A stretch of 64,000 nucleotides of DNA from Candidatus Bathyarchaeia archaeon. Its GTDB lineage: Archaea > Thermoproteota > Bathyarchaeia > Bathyarchaeales > Bathycorpusculaceae. The DNA is taken from assembly GCA_038873195.1 (NCBI GenBank), contig JAVZEV010000001.1, positions 462,490-526,489 of the forward strand, in the 5' to 3' direction. This document shows positions 9,240 to 17,536 of this stretch, piece after piece (the stretch's first letter is position 1; each line of letters opens with the position of its first letter). The notes below the pieces were generated by a model, which was not told where the DNA came from, did no database searches, and saw only the letters and a list, made by a program, of their open reading frames with translations. The translations under genes and the position numbers were made by a program.

Positions 9240-10139
9240 CTACTCTCCAGTTCTTAACTCAATTTTTATTTTCCCTTTCGCTCCTAAACTTTCAAGCGCT
9301 TTTCTAACTTCCTCATCAGAAGTTTTCAAATCTGTAGAACAGCGCGCTATGTCAATTTCTCCATTACATTTTCTTACATAATCAAGAAGCATATCCTCTA
9401 AAAGTGGATTCTCAATTTTCAAGGAGATTTCTTGAATTTCGGCTTTTTTATAAGAAAAGAGGGTTTGGGAAGAATTTCCATTCTGCTCTGTCACGGTTTC
9501 TTGACCTGTTGCTTGGGAACAGTTGGCGGCTAACGCAACCATTTCTTTCAATGCGGGCTGTTCGGTTTCTGGCGTAGTAATGGTGGTGGGCGGTTCGGGA
9601 AGTTTCTCCGCGAGTCTTTGTTCTAGAAAGCCCGACACTTCTTTTAGTATTTCTTCTCCTCCTGGGGTTTTTCTGTTCACTGGTATTATTGACTCGTCAG
9701 CGGTTATTCTCGTCGAATACAATGTTTCGCTTATTTCTTCGTTGACCTTGTTTAGTTCGGAAGAGACGTCAGGTAAAACTTCAAACAGTTCCTGTGATAC
9801 CCGCTGCAAAAGCTTTAAAGAAGGTTTCAAGTCGACAACGATGTCGCTTAACTCTTTTATGGTTTCAAGTCTGAGAATCACGCGTTCTATGGCTAACTCA
9901 ACATTATAAAGAAACTTTATTAATTTGCGAACTTCTGCGATTTCGTTTGCGCAGATTGCTGCCTTCTCTTTATTCTTATTTTTTAAAGCAGTGATGCATG
10001 TTTGAAAGAGAATTCTGTCTCTTTCTTTCAGACGAAAAGTTGCCTGGTCAAGTTTGTTGCGTTGAACTTTTAAGGTTTGAATTGACTTAGCAACTGTTTC
10101 CCGAAATGGTGGAGGGTTCGGATGAAGAAAACCTTTGAT
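9240..10139 (-). CDS. cdvB: CdvB, ESCRT-III protein with C-terminal winged helix; non-canonical start
   Basis: The frame encodes an ESCRT-III helical core (from RETVAKSIQTLKVQRNKLDQ to LNKVNEEISETL), a proline-rich linker with LPEPP (MIM2-like), and a C-terminal winged helix of about 60 residues (NPLLEDMLLDYVRKCNGEID onward) that in CdvB binds CdvA. The frame is open from 10163 but contains no ATG, GTG or TTG before GTG 9881, which lies inside the core. GGAGGG at 10147-10152 sits exactly 7 nt before ATC 10139, so I take ATC as the start. Dropping one A of the A6 run there would instead join a GTG frame near 10161. It is the third gene of the operon. Confidence 0.8.
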   Translation of the reverse strand: MKGFLHPNPPPFRETVAKSIQTLKVQRNKLDQATFRLKERDRILFQTCITALKNKNKEKAAICANEIAEVRKLIKFLYNVELAIERVILRLETIKELSDIVVDLKPSLKLLQRVSQELFEVLPDVSSELNKVNEEISETLYSTRITADESIIPVNRKTPGGEEILKEVSGFLEQRLAEKLPEPPTTITTPETEQPALKEMVALAANCSQATGQETVTEQNGNSSQTLFSYKKAEIQEISLKIENPLLEDMLLDYVRKCNGEIDIARCSTDLKTSDEEVRKALESLGAKGKIKIELRTGE

Positions 10140-10175
10140 TTTTTGTCCCTCCGCCCGCCACCGTCAGTTGCTGGC

Positions 10176-10916
10176 CTATATGCCGCTTCTTCCTATTTCC
10201 TTTACATAAACGACTACTGGGGGTTCTGGGAGTTCAGGACTTGCCGAAACTGGAGCGAACTCTTTTGGAGCTTCAATCTTTGCCTTCTCTTTCGGCAGTT
10301 CTGTAGTTTTTAGGTCTTCGCCGAGTAGGATGTTTGAAAGTTTATTTTTTGTAAGTTCTAAATCGTTTTTCTCCACGTTGACTCGTTTCAGGTTTTCTTG
10401 GATTATTGCGAAGGCGGCTCCATAATATTGGTCGTCGATTTTTCCTATCTCGTGTTCGATTTCCAGATGCACCAAAGCGTAATTCAGCTCTCGCGTTTCT
10501 TCGGTACATCCGACAATTTCCCTATTAATTTCTTCAATAATAGATTGAGCTTCGGTTTTCAGTTGAGTTAGTGCTCCCTCAAAACTGTTGTGAAGTTCTT
10601 CATAAAGCTCCTGCGAAATCTTCTTCTTTTCAACCAACTCTTTGAGGGCTTGGTCTTTTCGCCATAAAAGTGGTATCTGGTCACATAAGAGGGACGCTTT
10701 CGCTTTTATTTTAGACATGAGTGTTATTTCGGCACCATCAAATTTCAGGTGGTCCGCGGGAAGTTTCAAGAATTTTCCATCGCCCTGCTCAATGAATGCA
10801 GCGTCGAATTTTCCGTTTGGAGAGACTGCAAAAGAGGCTACTTTGCCTACTACTCGCCCGTATTCATCTTTGATTTGCTTTCCAACAGAAAGAAAAAGAT
10901 TGGGGTCTTGTGGCAT
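10176..10916 (-). CDS. cdvA: CdvA-like protein (PRC-barrel plus coiled coil)
   Basis: A 246-residue protein. Residues 8-70 form a PRC-barrel-like beta domain (GKQIKDEYGRVVGKVASFAV). A long coiled coil covers about 80-205, then a charged, proline-rich linker leads to a short hydrophobic tail (PPVVVYVKEIGRSGI) suited to act as the E3B strand that pairs with the CdvB winged helix. CdvA marks the division site on membrane or DNA and recruits CdvB. GGGGAG precedes the ATG. Position between two ESCRT-III genes and upstream of CdvC supports the assignment; similarity to crenarchaeal CdvA is structural rather than obvious by eye. Confidence 0.82.
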   Translation of the reverse strand: MPQDPNLFLSVGKQIKDEYGRVVGKVASFAVSPNGKFDAAFIEQGDGKFLKLPADHLKFDGAEITLMSKIKAKASLLCDQIPLLWRKDQALKELVEKKKISQELYEELHNSFEGALTQLKTEAQSIIEEINREIVGCTEETRELNYALVHLEIEHEIGKIDDQYYGAAFAIIQENLKRVNVEKNDLELTKNKLSNILLGEDLKTTELPKEKAKIEAPKEFAPVSASPELPEPPVVVYVKEIGRSGI

Positions 10917-10936
10917 GGTTTTTCTCCCCTACATTT

Positions 10937-11608
10937 TTAAGAAGTTTCGGTTGGCGCTTTTTCACCTAAGGAAGGCGCTGGGAGTCCCGGAATTCCTGGT
11001 GGGAGTTCTGGGAACTTTTCTTTGATTCTTTGTTCTGCGACTGTTGCGGCTTCTGTGAGAATTTTCTGTGCGTCTTCGTTTACTGCGTCAAAGTTCAGCG
11101 TCATTCCCGAGCTTTGTCCAGCTTCAATCATTATGCCACTGAGTAAGTTGCCAATTTCTCCAAGTTCGTTCTCTGCTTCTGGAAATACACTTACAAGTCC
11201 TGCTCTCACTGACCTTAAAACGCCGACTGCTGGTCCTAGAGTTGATACTACATCTCCAAGTTCTGATACTGTGCGTAATCTTAATACTATTTGTTCGAGT
11301 GCGAGTCTTGCGTTAATAATTAATCTTTCCATTTTGCGTATTTCCGCGAGCTCGTTTGCGAAGACGTTTGCGCGTGCAGTGTCATGCTTTGTGTAGGCGT
11401 CGACTATTCTTGCGAATATTGTCTTGTCTCTTTGGCTGAACCTTTCAGTTGCCTGGTCAAGTTTCTGAACTTGCAATTCAATGCGTCTAACTGCGAAATC
11501 CAATCGCGGCTTCAGTGGACCTGGCGGTCTGACTGCCTCCTTGATGCGGTTTGTGAATGGTTGTTCATCTCTTCTAGTTTCCCATTTTTTTGCGAATCTT
11601 TCTGACAA
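10937..11608 (-). CDS. ESCRT-III paralogue (CdvB1/B2-like, no winged helix)
   Basis: A 223-residue ESCRT-III protein, first gene of the Cdv operon. Its core (FAVRRIELQVQKLDQATERF, then ELAEIRKMERLIINARLALE) aligns well with the cdvB product. It lacks the winged-helix tail and ends in FPELPPGIPGLPAP, a strong MIM2-like motif for the CdvC MIT domain. TTG 11608 has GGAGGT 7 nt upstream, preferred over an upstream ATG that would run through the promoter. In Sulfolobus, CdvB1 and CdvB2 form the constricting ring after CdvB is removed; a similar role is inferred. Confidence 0.88.
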   Translation of the reverse strand: MSERFAKKWETRRDEQPFTNRIKEAVRPPGPLKPRLDFAVRRIELQVQKLDQATERFSQRDKTIFARIVDAYTKHDTARANVFANELAEIRKMERLIINARLALEQIVLRLRTVSELGDVVSTLGPAVGVLRSVRAGLVSVFPEAENELGEIGNLLSGIMIEAGQSSGMTLNFDAVNEDAQKILTEAATVAEQRIKEKFPELPPGIPGLPAPSLGEKAPTETS

Positions 11609-11641
11609 ATTAATTACCTCCGAAAGATGAAGGATGCACAG

Positions 11642-11690
11642 AACAATATTATACATTGTTAACATGGTAGAAATATGCACGTATATACGT
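11642..11690. promoter_or_regulatory. Cdv operon promoter with two palindromes
   Basis: AACAAT (11642-11647) and ATTGTT (11655-11660) form an inverted repeat around ATTATAC, which reads GTATAAT on the minus strand and fits the TATA box: transcription would start about 16 nt before the Shine-Dalgarno-led TTG at 11608. A second perfect 12-bp palindrome, ACGTATATACGT, spans 11679-11690. Division genes are cell-cycle regulated in other TACK archaea, so an operator here is reasonable, but no binding protein is known. Confidence 0.45.
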
Positions 11691-11836
11691 AGAGCTATAT
11701 GTCAAAGCGAAAAGCGTTTTGCGCTTTAATTTTCCAATTAAAAGGTAAAGTTGCTGATTTCTGCGTAATAGACAAAAATGTGTAAGTTAGACTAAAAAGA
11801 GGCTTAGAAATCAAGTGTAAGGCAAAGGTGAAAAAG

Positions 11837-12055
11837 TTGAAAGACAGAATGAAAATCTTCCTCATAGTAGCTGCCCTCGGATTCGCTGCAGGAGTCATCG
11901 CTGACATAACAGCGGAATACGTGATTCCAGCAATCATGACAGTGTTGCCCGAAGTTCTCAAGGCTAGATACGTAATTTCAGGATTCGCTGGTGCTTGCTT
12001 AACGCTTGTCATGGTCAGCATATGGGCTTACGTTACGGGACCATCAGAAAAGTAA
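11837..12055 (+). CDS. Small two-helix membrane protein
   Basis: About 72 residues with two transmembrane segments (IFLIVAALGFAAGVIAD and VISGFAGACLTLVMVSIWAYV) and a basic N-terminus, so N-in/C-in topology. TTG 11837 has GGTG 6 nt upstream; GTG 11828 and ATG 11849 are alternatives. It is divergent from the Cdv operon and could share its promoter region. No family recognised. Confidence 0.6.
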   Translation: MKDRMKIFLIVAALGFAAGVIADITAEYVIPAIMTVLPEVLKARYVISGFAGACLTLVMVSIWAYVTGPSEK

Positions 12056-12359
12056 AAGTCGTTCTTACCCCTCTCTCCTCTTATTTCGCGTATTTTTAGT
12101 TGACTTCTTCTATGCGAAAAGTTTTGGACTCAGGAGCGGAAAAAGCAATCATCCGCTTTGTCAGTGTACCTCGATTACCTCATCGTCCACATTTTGGGTA
12201 ATAGTTCAAGTTTATTTACGTTTCCTAAAGATTTTGGTCCCGTCCATTTCTGCGAGATATTCAAACCCGACCTTACTTCGCCTTTTCTGGAGCCAAGTTA
12301 ACGCGGAGTAAATTGGTTTTCAAACTTCTTTTAATGTCTCCTAACAAAACTAATGGCAT
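12056..12359. other. Gap without a recognised gene
   Basis: About 300 bases between the small membrane protein and the stop of the methyltransferase. Open frames here are short and lack start signals or protein-like composition. Pyrimidine-rich tracts at 12065-12085 could end transcription from the left. I see no RNA gene. Confidence 0.5.
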
Positions 12360-12950
12360 TCAAAGTTTAAAACTTACTTCGAGACCTCCAGCACTTGCTG
12401 ATATGTGTTTGCTCGCGTATTTTCCTGAGTGTCTTACATAATCCAGATAGTCCGGCGCATGTTCCACGTTATCTGCGATCACGACGCTTCCTTTGTGGAG
12501 TCTATTTTCGATTAACTGTAGATAATCCAGATATTGCTGTTTCTCGGCATCTATGAAAACAAGATCAAACTTGCCCTTTAACTTCGGAATTATCTTAAGA
12601 GCGTCGCCGACCAAAACTTCAACCGTTGGCGGTATTTCCGCCCTTTTTATGTTGTTCTTCGCAATCTCTGCTGCATGAGAGTCGATCTCTATGGTGATTA
12701 GTTGGGCATCGCTTCCCAATTCTTTTCCCATCAGAATAGCTGAATAACCAATAAGAGTTCCAATTTCCAAAACACGTTTAGGCGTAATATCGCGAATAAT
12801 TTCAACTAAAATTTGACCTCTATCAGGCCCAACAATGGGCAAAAACTTACCTTTTTTAATTTTGCTCTCAATTTCGCTCAAAACCTTCTCCGCTTTGCCC
12901 ATCTGTCTTATCCAACCTACAGACCGCACCAATACTGTGATCGTTGCCAA
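12360..12950 (-). CDS. O-methyltransferase family (COMT-like) SAM-dependent methyltransferase
   Basis: A class I methyltransferase of the caffeoyl-CoA/catechol O-methyltransferase group. SAM motif I is VLEIGTLIGYSAILM, followed by ITIEIDSHAAEIAKNNI, the metal-binding DLVFIDAEKQQYLDYL, and VIADNVEHAPDYLDYVR. The substrate is unknown. TTG 12950 gives 196 residues; ATG 12902 (MGKAEKVLSEIE) is an equally plausible start that removes 16 residues. No close operon partner. Confidence 0.82.
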   Translation of the reverse strand: MATITVLVRSVGWIRQMGKAEKVLSEIESKIKKGKFLPIVGPDRGQILVEIIRDITPKRVLEIGTLIGYSAILMGKELGSDAQLITIEIDSHAAEIAKNNIKRAEIPPTVEVLVGDALKIIPKLKGKFDLVFIDAEKQQYLDYLQLIENRLHKGSVVIADNVEHAPDYLDYVRHSGKYASKHISASAGGLEVSFKL

Positions 12951-13134
12951 AATAAAAACTCATCGAGCACATCGAAGTGTTAAAGCGTATAATCATATCC
13001 TGTTAGTCATCGTTAAAAGGAAATGAAAAAAGAGGGATCTGTGGAAGAAATTCACTGTGTTGAATGAGATTGCTTATCGTCCAACATATTGAAATAATTG
13101 TTCACGCTATTTACGCTTACGGAAGACATTGCAA

Positions 13135-13908
13135 ATGTGCGGTATATTCGGTTTCGCTTTAAAAACGCCCATTGCCGTGGAAAACGTGTTCAGATTACTT
13201 GAAAAACTGGAAACCCACCAGTACCCAACAGAACCCAAACCTGTCGGAGGCTACGGAGCAGGAATTGCGGTTCTTAAAGAGAACGGAGAGGTTGTTTTGG
13301 AAAAAGTTGGAAGCATTAACGGTTCTCCTGTTAAGCGTTTATCTGAAATTTTCGGCTTGGAAGAAGCGTCTGTTCTAATTGCGCATGTGCGGATGCCGAG
13401 TCCACAGTTTATGGCAAGCACCTCTTTTAGGGAAACCGCTCAGCCCTACATCGCAAAGTGCAATCCAAATTTGACCATCATTTCAGCCCATAATGGCAGT
13501 GTCACGAATTATAAGGAAATTAGAAAAGCTCTTAAAATGCATAGTTTCGAGTCTGAAAAAGTTGAACTTATCGACTCGGAAGTGATTCCACACTTGTTTG
13601 AAAAATTGCTGACAGAGAAGACTGATGTTAACGACGCCTTAAACGCGCTTTTTTCGTCTCTGGAAGGACCAAGCGCATTGAGTCTGTTACATGTGGAGAA
13701 AACGCGTGTGCTCTTGCATTTTCTTCACAAAGAAAAAACGAGGGGTTTGCATGTTTGGATAAACGGGCAGGGTGAAGTGTTTTTCTGTTCCCGAAATGAG
13801 TTGTTGGTTGAAGTGTTTGGTGACATTTTAACGCAGGGAAAATTCGAGAGGAAAGTGGCTGTTGCTTATCGTGAAGATGCAAGTTTAAAGCTTTCCTTGA
13901 CAATATAA
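13135..13908 (+). CDS. Class II glutamine amidotransferase (GATase II) domain protein
   Basis: A 257-residue N-terminal-nucleophile amidohydrolase. I place the start at ATG 13135 so that Cys2 (MCGIFGFAL) is exposed after methionine removal, as in GlmS, PurF and YafJ-type enzymes. Further motifs are GYGAGIAVL, IAHVRMPS and ISAHNGSVTNYKE, which hold the glutamine-binding residues. There is no second catalytic domain, so this is a stand-alone glutaminase resembling the EgtC/YafJ group. It lies 15 nt upstream of the Lhr-type helicase and may be co-transcribed. Confidence 0.85.
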   Translation: MCGIFGFALKTPIAVENVFRLLEKLETHQYPTEPKPVGGYGAGIAVLKENGEVVLEKVGSINGSPVKRLSEIFGLEEASVLIAHVRMPSPQFMASTSFRETAQPYIAKCNPNLTIISAHNGSVTNYKEIRKALKMHSFESEKVELIDSEVIPHLFEKLLTEKTDVNDALNALFSSLEGPSALSLLHVEKTRVLLHFLHKEKTRGLHVWINGQGEVFFCSRNELLVEVFGDILTQGKFERKVAVAYREDASLKLSLTI

Positions 13909-13923
13909 TTTTGGCACAGGCAA

Positions 13924-16833
13924 ATGAAAAGTAACCATGCGGACTCAAACGTTTTCTTTTCACTCGCCAAGCCTATCCGAGACGCTTTAGCAGAATTAGG
14001 CTTTGCTGAGCCGACACTTCCGCAGGCAAAGGCGATTCCGCATGTTATGGCTGGAGAAAACGTGCTTTTGATTGCGCCTACAGGAAGCGGCAAAACTGAA
14101 GCGGTTCTTCTTCCAATTTTTTCTAAGCTTATTCAACAGGAAAAGAAGAGGGGCATATCAGTAGTTTACATTACACCTTTGAGAGCCTTGAACCGTGATT
14201 TGCTGAAGCGTTTGTCTTTTTGGGCTCAACGGCTGGGCTTGACGGTGGAGGTTAGGCATGGCGATACAGAAATGAAACTGCGTAGGAAACAAGCGATTTC
14301 GCCGCCGCAGATGCTTGTGACTACGCCGGAGACATTGCAGGCGATTCTTCCAGGCGCTCGCATGAGACAGCACCTAAGCCATGTTAGGCATGTTGTTGTT
14401 GATGAAGTGCATGAATTAGCATCTAGCAAACGTGGAGTCCAGCTTTCAATAGCTTTGGAGCGTCTCTTTGATGTTGTTGGCGGAGAGTTTCAGCGGGTTG
14501 GTTTGTCGGCTACTGTTGGAAACCCAGAAGAGGTTGCGCAGTTTGTTGCTGGAACTGGTCGAAAGGTTCGAATTATTGAGGCGTTGCCGCATAAAGGCTA
14601 CAGCTATAACGTGGAGAGTCCGTTGCCGACTGATGCGGATTATGAGTTGGCTGGGAAACTTAGGACTTCGCCTGAAGCGGCGGCGAGAATAAGGCGAGTG
14701 CTAGAGCTTGTTGACAGTCACAAGTCAACGTTAATTTTTGTGAATAGTCGAACGAACGCGGAGATGCTGGGTCACAAGTTTGGTCAGCTTGGACGAGTGG
14801 ACATTGCGGTTCATCATGGTTCTTTGTCAAAAGAGGAACGTGTGCAGATTGAGGACGAGTTTAAGAGTGGTGTTTTGAGGGCGATTATTTGCACGAGCAC
14901 ATTGGAACTTGGCATAGACATAGGCAACGTGGACTTGGTTGTTCAGTATCTTTCGCCGAGGCAAGTGAGCAACTTGATTCAGCGTGTTGGGCGTAGTGGA
15001 CATAGGCTGGATATGCTTTCTGAAGGCGTCATCCTCACGGCTTTTCCAGACGACACTTTGGAATCGACAGCGGCTGTAAAAAACGCTTATGCGAATAGGG
15101 TTGAGCCGGTTTTAATTCACGAAGGCGCTTTGGACGTTTTGGCACATCAAGTGGTTGGATTGCTCATGGATAAGCAGTTCTTGACAACAAAAGAGGTGCT
15201 GGCAACTGTGCGCCGGGCTTATCCTTACCGCAATTTGAGCGAAGAAACGCTTTTGGACGTGATAGACTTTTTAGACAGCCTCGACGAATTAAGATTTGAC
15301 AGAGAAGGAAAAGTTTTGAGAAAAGCCAGAAAAAGTAGACGTTATTACTTTGAGAATTTGTCCATGATTCCGGACGAGAAGCGCTACCCGATAGTGAACG
15401 TGATTTCTGACAGGAAGATTGGCACATTGGGCGACGAGTTCATGGCTATAAGAGCCCGTGTAGGCTTGAATTTCATTGTGAGAGGTAGGGTTTGGCGTAT
15501 AGTGCAGATAGAGGATGAGACTGGCACGGTTTACGTTGTTCCTGCCGAAGACCCGTTTGCAGCGATTCCTGGTTGGGATGGGGAGATTTTGCCTGTGCCG
15601 TTTGAGTTGGCTCAGGAAACGGGTAGACTGCGTGAGCAGATTAGAGAAGCGTTGCGAGAAAGTGATAAGGCAGAGGCTGTAGCGGAGAAACTTGCTGGTA
15701 AACTTAAAGTGGATAAGGCGGCTTTGCTTGACGCGGTTAGAGAGGTTGCTGAACATCTGAAGCAAGGCGCGCCGTTGCCAACACATAATCACATTCTCGT
15801 TGAAGCATTCGACAAATACCTAATAATTCATGCGAGTTTTGGCGAGATTGTAAATCGCACTTTGGGCAGTGTTTTTGATTCGGTGCTTTCTGATAGGGAG
15901 TTGATTGTTGGCTGGTGGAATGATGGTTATAGGATACTTATTGAGATGCCTAGGAATCTTGCGCAGCGGGATGTTGAAAAGATGCCCGCATTATTGTTTG
16001 GTTTGGCGGATGAAGAGGTGGATAAGGCTTTTAGTGATTATTTGGAAGCGCGGTTTCCGTTTTCTTACAAGATGAAGTTTGTTGCTGAAAGGTTTGGAGC
16101 TTTGCCTCGTGGGAAAACGATGGGTCCTGAACGGCAGAGTCAGCTTGTTGGTCAATTTAGGAACACGCCAGTTTATGATGAGACTTTGCGTGAGGCGTTG
16201 TTGGAGAAAGTGGATGTGGCGAAGGTTAAAGAGATTATGCATGCGGTTAGGGATGGGAAGGTGAATGTTAGCACTGTGTGGCGTTCTGAAAAGCCCACGC
16301 CACTAGCCTATCGCATACTCGCAATGTATTCTGACATTTCGGAGCTTATGGCTCCAGAAGAAGTTTTGCTAAGCAATATTGACAAGATGAAGAAGGCGAT
16401 AGAGGCGAGAACTGCAAAGCTGCTCTGCATAAATTGTGGCGAATGGACGAGCGAAAAGAAGATTAGGAGTTTGCCAGAAAAGCCAGCATGTGAAAAATGT
16501 GGTTCGGGACTTTTGGCGCTATTGTATCCGAGCCAAGATGCGAAGCGTCTGCGTGAGATTTTGAGGAAAAGACGTAAAGATAAAGAGTTAGCGGAAGAGG
16601 AGCTTAAAGAGTTGCGAGATGCGAGACGCACGGCAGATTTAGTGCTAAGCTATGGCAAGAAAGCGATGGTGGCTTTAGAAGTTAAAGGTGTTGGACCGGA
16701 AACAGCGTTTAGGATATTGGGGAAAATGCATATGAAAGAAGACGAATTCTACATGGACCTACTAAAGGCGAAGATACAATATTTGCGCACGCGAGAATTC
16801 TGGGAAAACAGAGAGAACCTCCAAAAAAAGTAA
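13924..16833 (+). CDS. lhr: Lhr-family ATP-dependent helicase with C-terminal zinc ribbon
   Basis: A 969-residue superfamily 2 helicase: Walker A APTGSGKT (51-58), TPLRALNRDL, DEVH box (160-163), GLSATVGNPEEV, then the second RecA domain with HHGSLSKEERVQIED, STLELGIDIG and QRVGRSGHR. The Lhr winged helix and beta-barrel region follows. A four-cysteine zinc ribbon lies at 835-859 (CINCGEW...CEKCGSG), then a charged helical tail. Lhr proteins unwind forks and RNA:DNA hybrids in repair and RNA metabolism. The zinc ribbon suggests an archaeal aLhr2-type enzyme. Confidence 0.9.
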   Translation: MKSNHADSNVFFSLAKPIRDALAELGFAEPTLPQAKAIPHVMAGENVLLIAPTGSGKTEAVLLPIFSKLIQQEKKRGISVVYITPLRALNRDLLKRLSFWAQRLGLTVEVRHGDTEMKLRRKQAISPPQMLVTTPETLQAILPGARMRQHLSHVRHVVVDEVHELASSKRGVQLSIALERLFDVVGGEFQRVGLSATVGNPEEVAQFVAGTGRKVRIIEALPHKGYSYNVESPLPTDADYELAGKLRTSPEAAARIRRVLELVDSHKSTLIFVNSRTNAEMLGHKFGQLGRVDIAVHHGSLSKEERVQIEDEFKSGVLRAIICTSTLELGIDIGNVDLVVQYLSPRQVSNLIQRVGRSGHRLDMLSEGVILTAFPDDTLESTAAVKNAYANRVEPVLIHEGALDVLAHQVVGLLMDKQFLTTKEVLATVRRAYPYRNLSEETLLDVIDFLDSLDELRFDREGKVLRKARKSRRYYFENLSMIPDEKRYPIVNVISDRKIGTLGDEFMAIRARVGLNFIVRGRVWRIVQIEDETGTVYVVPAEDPFAAIPGWDGEILPVPFELAQETGRLREQIREALRESDKAEAVAEKLAGKLKVDKAALLDAVREVAEHLKQGAPLPTHNHILVEAFDKYLIIHASFGEIVNRTLGSVFDSVLSDRELIVGWWNDGYRILIEMPRNLAQRDVEKMPALLFGLADEEVDKAFSDYLEARFPFSYKMKFVAERFGALPRGKTMGPERQSQLVGQFRNTPVYDETLREALLEKVDVAKVKEIMHAVRDGKVNVSTVWRSEKPTPLAYRILAMYSDISELMAPEEVLLSNIDKMKKAIEARTAKLLCINCGEWTSEKKIRSLPEKPACEKCGSGLLALLYPSQDAKRLREILRKRRKDKELAEEELKELRDARRTADLVLSYGKKAMVALEVKGVGPETAFRILGKMHMKEDEFYMDLLKAKIQYLRTREFWENRENLQKK

Positions 16834-17110
16834 AGCAAACAAATCATGGTGTTCAAGAACTTTAATGCTTTTTGACATTGAAACTTACATTAATGCGACT
16901 CATCTTTTCTTGAGCCGATAAACCACATAAAATGGTAAATCTATTACCAAAAAAATTACACGCCCTTGTAGCGTAATACATAGTGAAAATTTGAATGAAA
17001 CAATACAAGAAAGAGTGGAGTGTTGAAAGGGGTAAATAAAAAAGTTGTATGTGTTATTTCTAACAACTATAGCTACGAATGCTCTAATAATGTCTAGTGT
17101 GGAGCTGTAG

Positions 17111-17399
17111 GTGATGAATAAGCGCCAAGAAACCGTGCTAATATGTATCCTTAGTGCGTTTCTAGCCGGATTTTTAATTGAAACTTTTGGATTTCTAGTA
17201 ACCTTTCTATTTCTCCTCATTTTGGGATTCGCAATTGCCATTTACATTGCGCTTATAGCACCACGCCTCCCTAAGATAAGTCTAAAACCCGAAGAAACAC
17301 CTAAGTTTTCTGAAAAAATGCATTAAATGCGGTGCTGAAATCCCAATAGCTTCAGAGGAATGCCCAATTTGTGGGTCTAAGCAAAAAACCATTACGTAG
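17111..17399 (+). pseudogene. Two-helix membrane protein with frameshifted C-terminal zinc ribbon
   Basis: The first 71 codons encode a basic start, two transmembrane helices (LICILSAFLAGFLIET and LFLLILGFAIAIYIALI) and a linker, then stop at 17326. The next frame continues without a break into KCIKCGAEIPIASEECPICGSK and stops at 17399: a clean four-cysteine zinc ribbon of about 26 residues. Removing one A from the A6 run at 17313-17318 fuses the two. This may be an assembly homopolymer error, a real frameshift mutation, or slippage. It precedes an APC permease by 138 nt. Confidence 0.65.
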
Positions 17400-17536
17400 T
17401 ATCATTCCCCTTTCTTTTCCACCCTTCAACATATGACTACTTATTTTTATTTATCGCATAACGTGTAACATTACAAATGTATTAAAGTTTAATAACTAAA
17501 TTACTCCAAAAACAGATTTCTATATCTGGTGCATGC

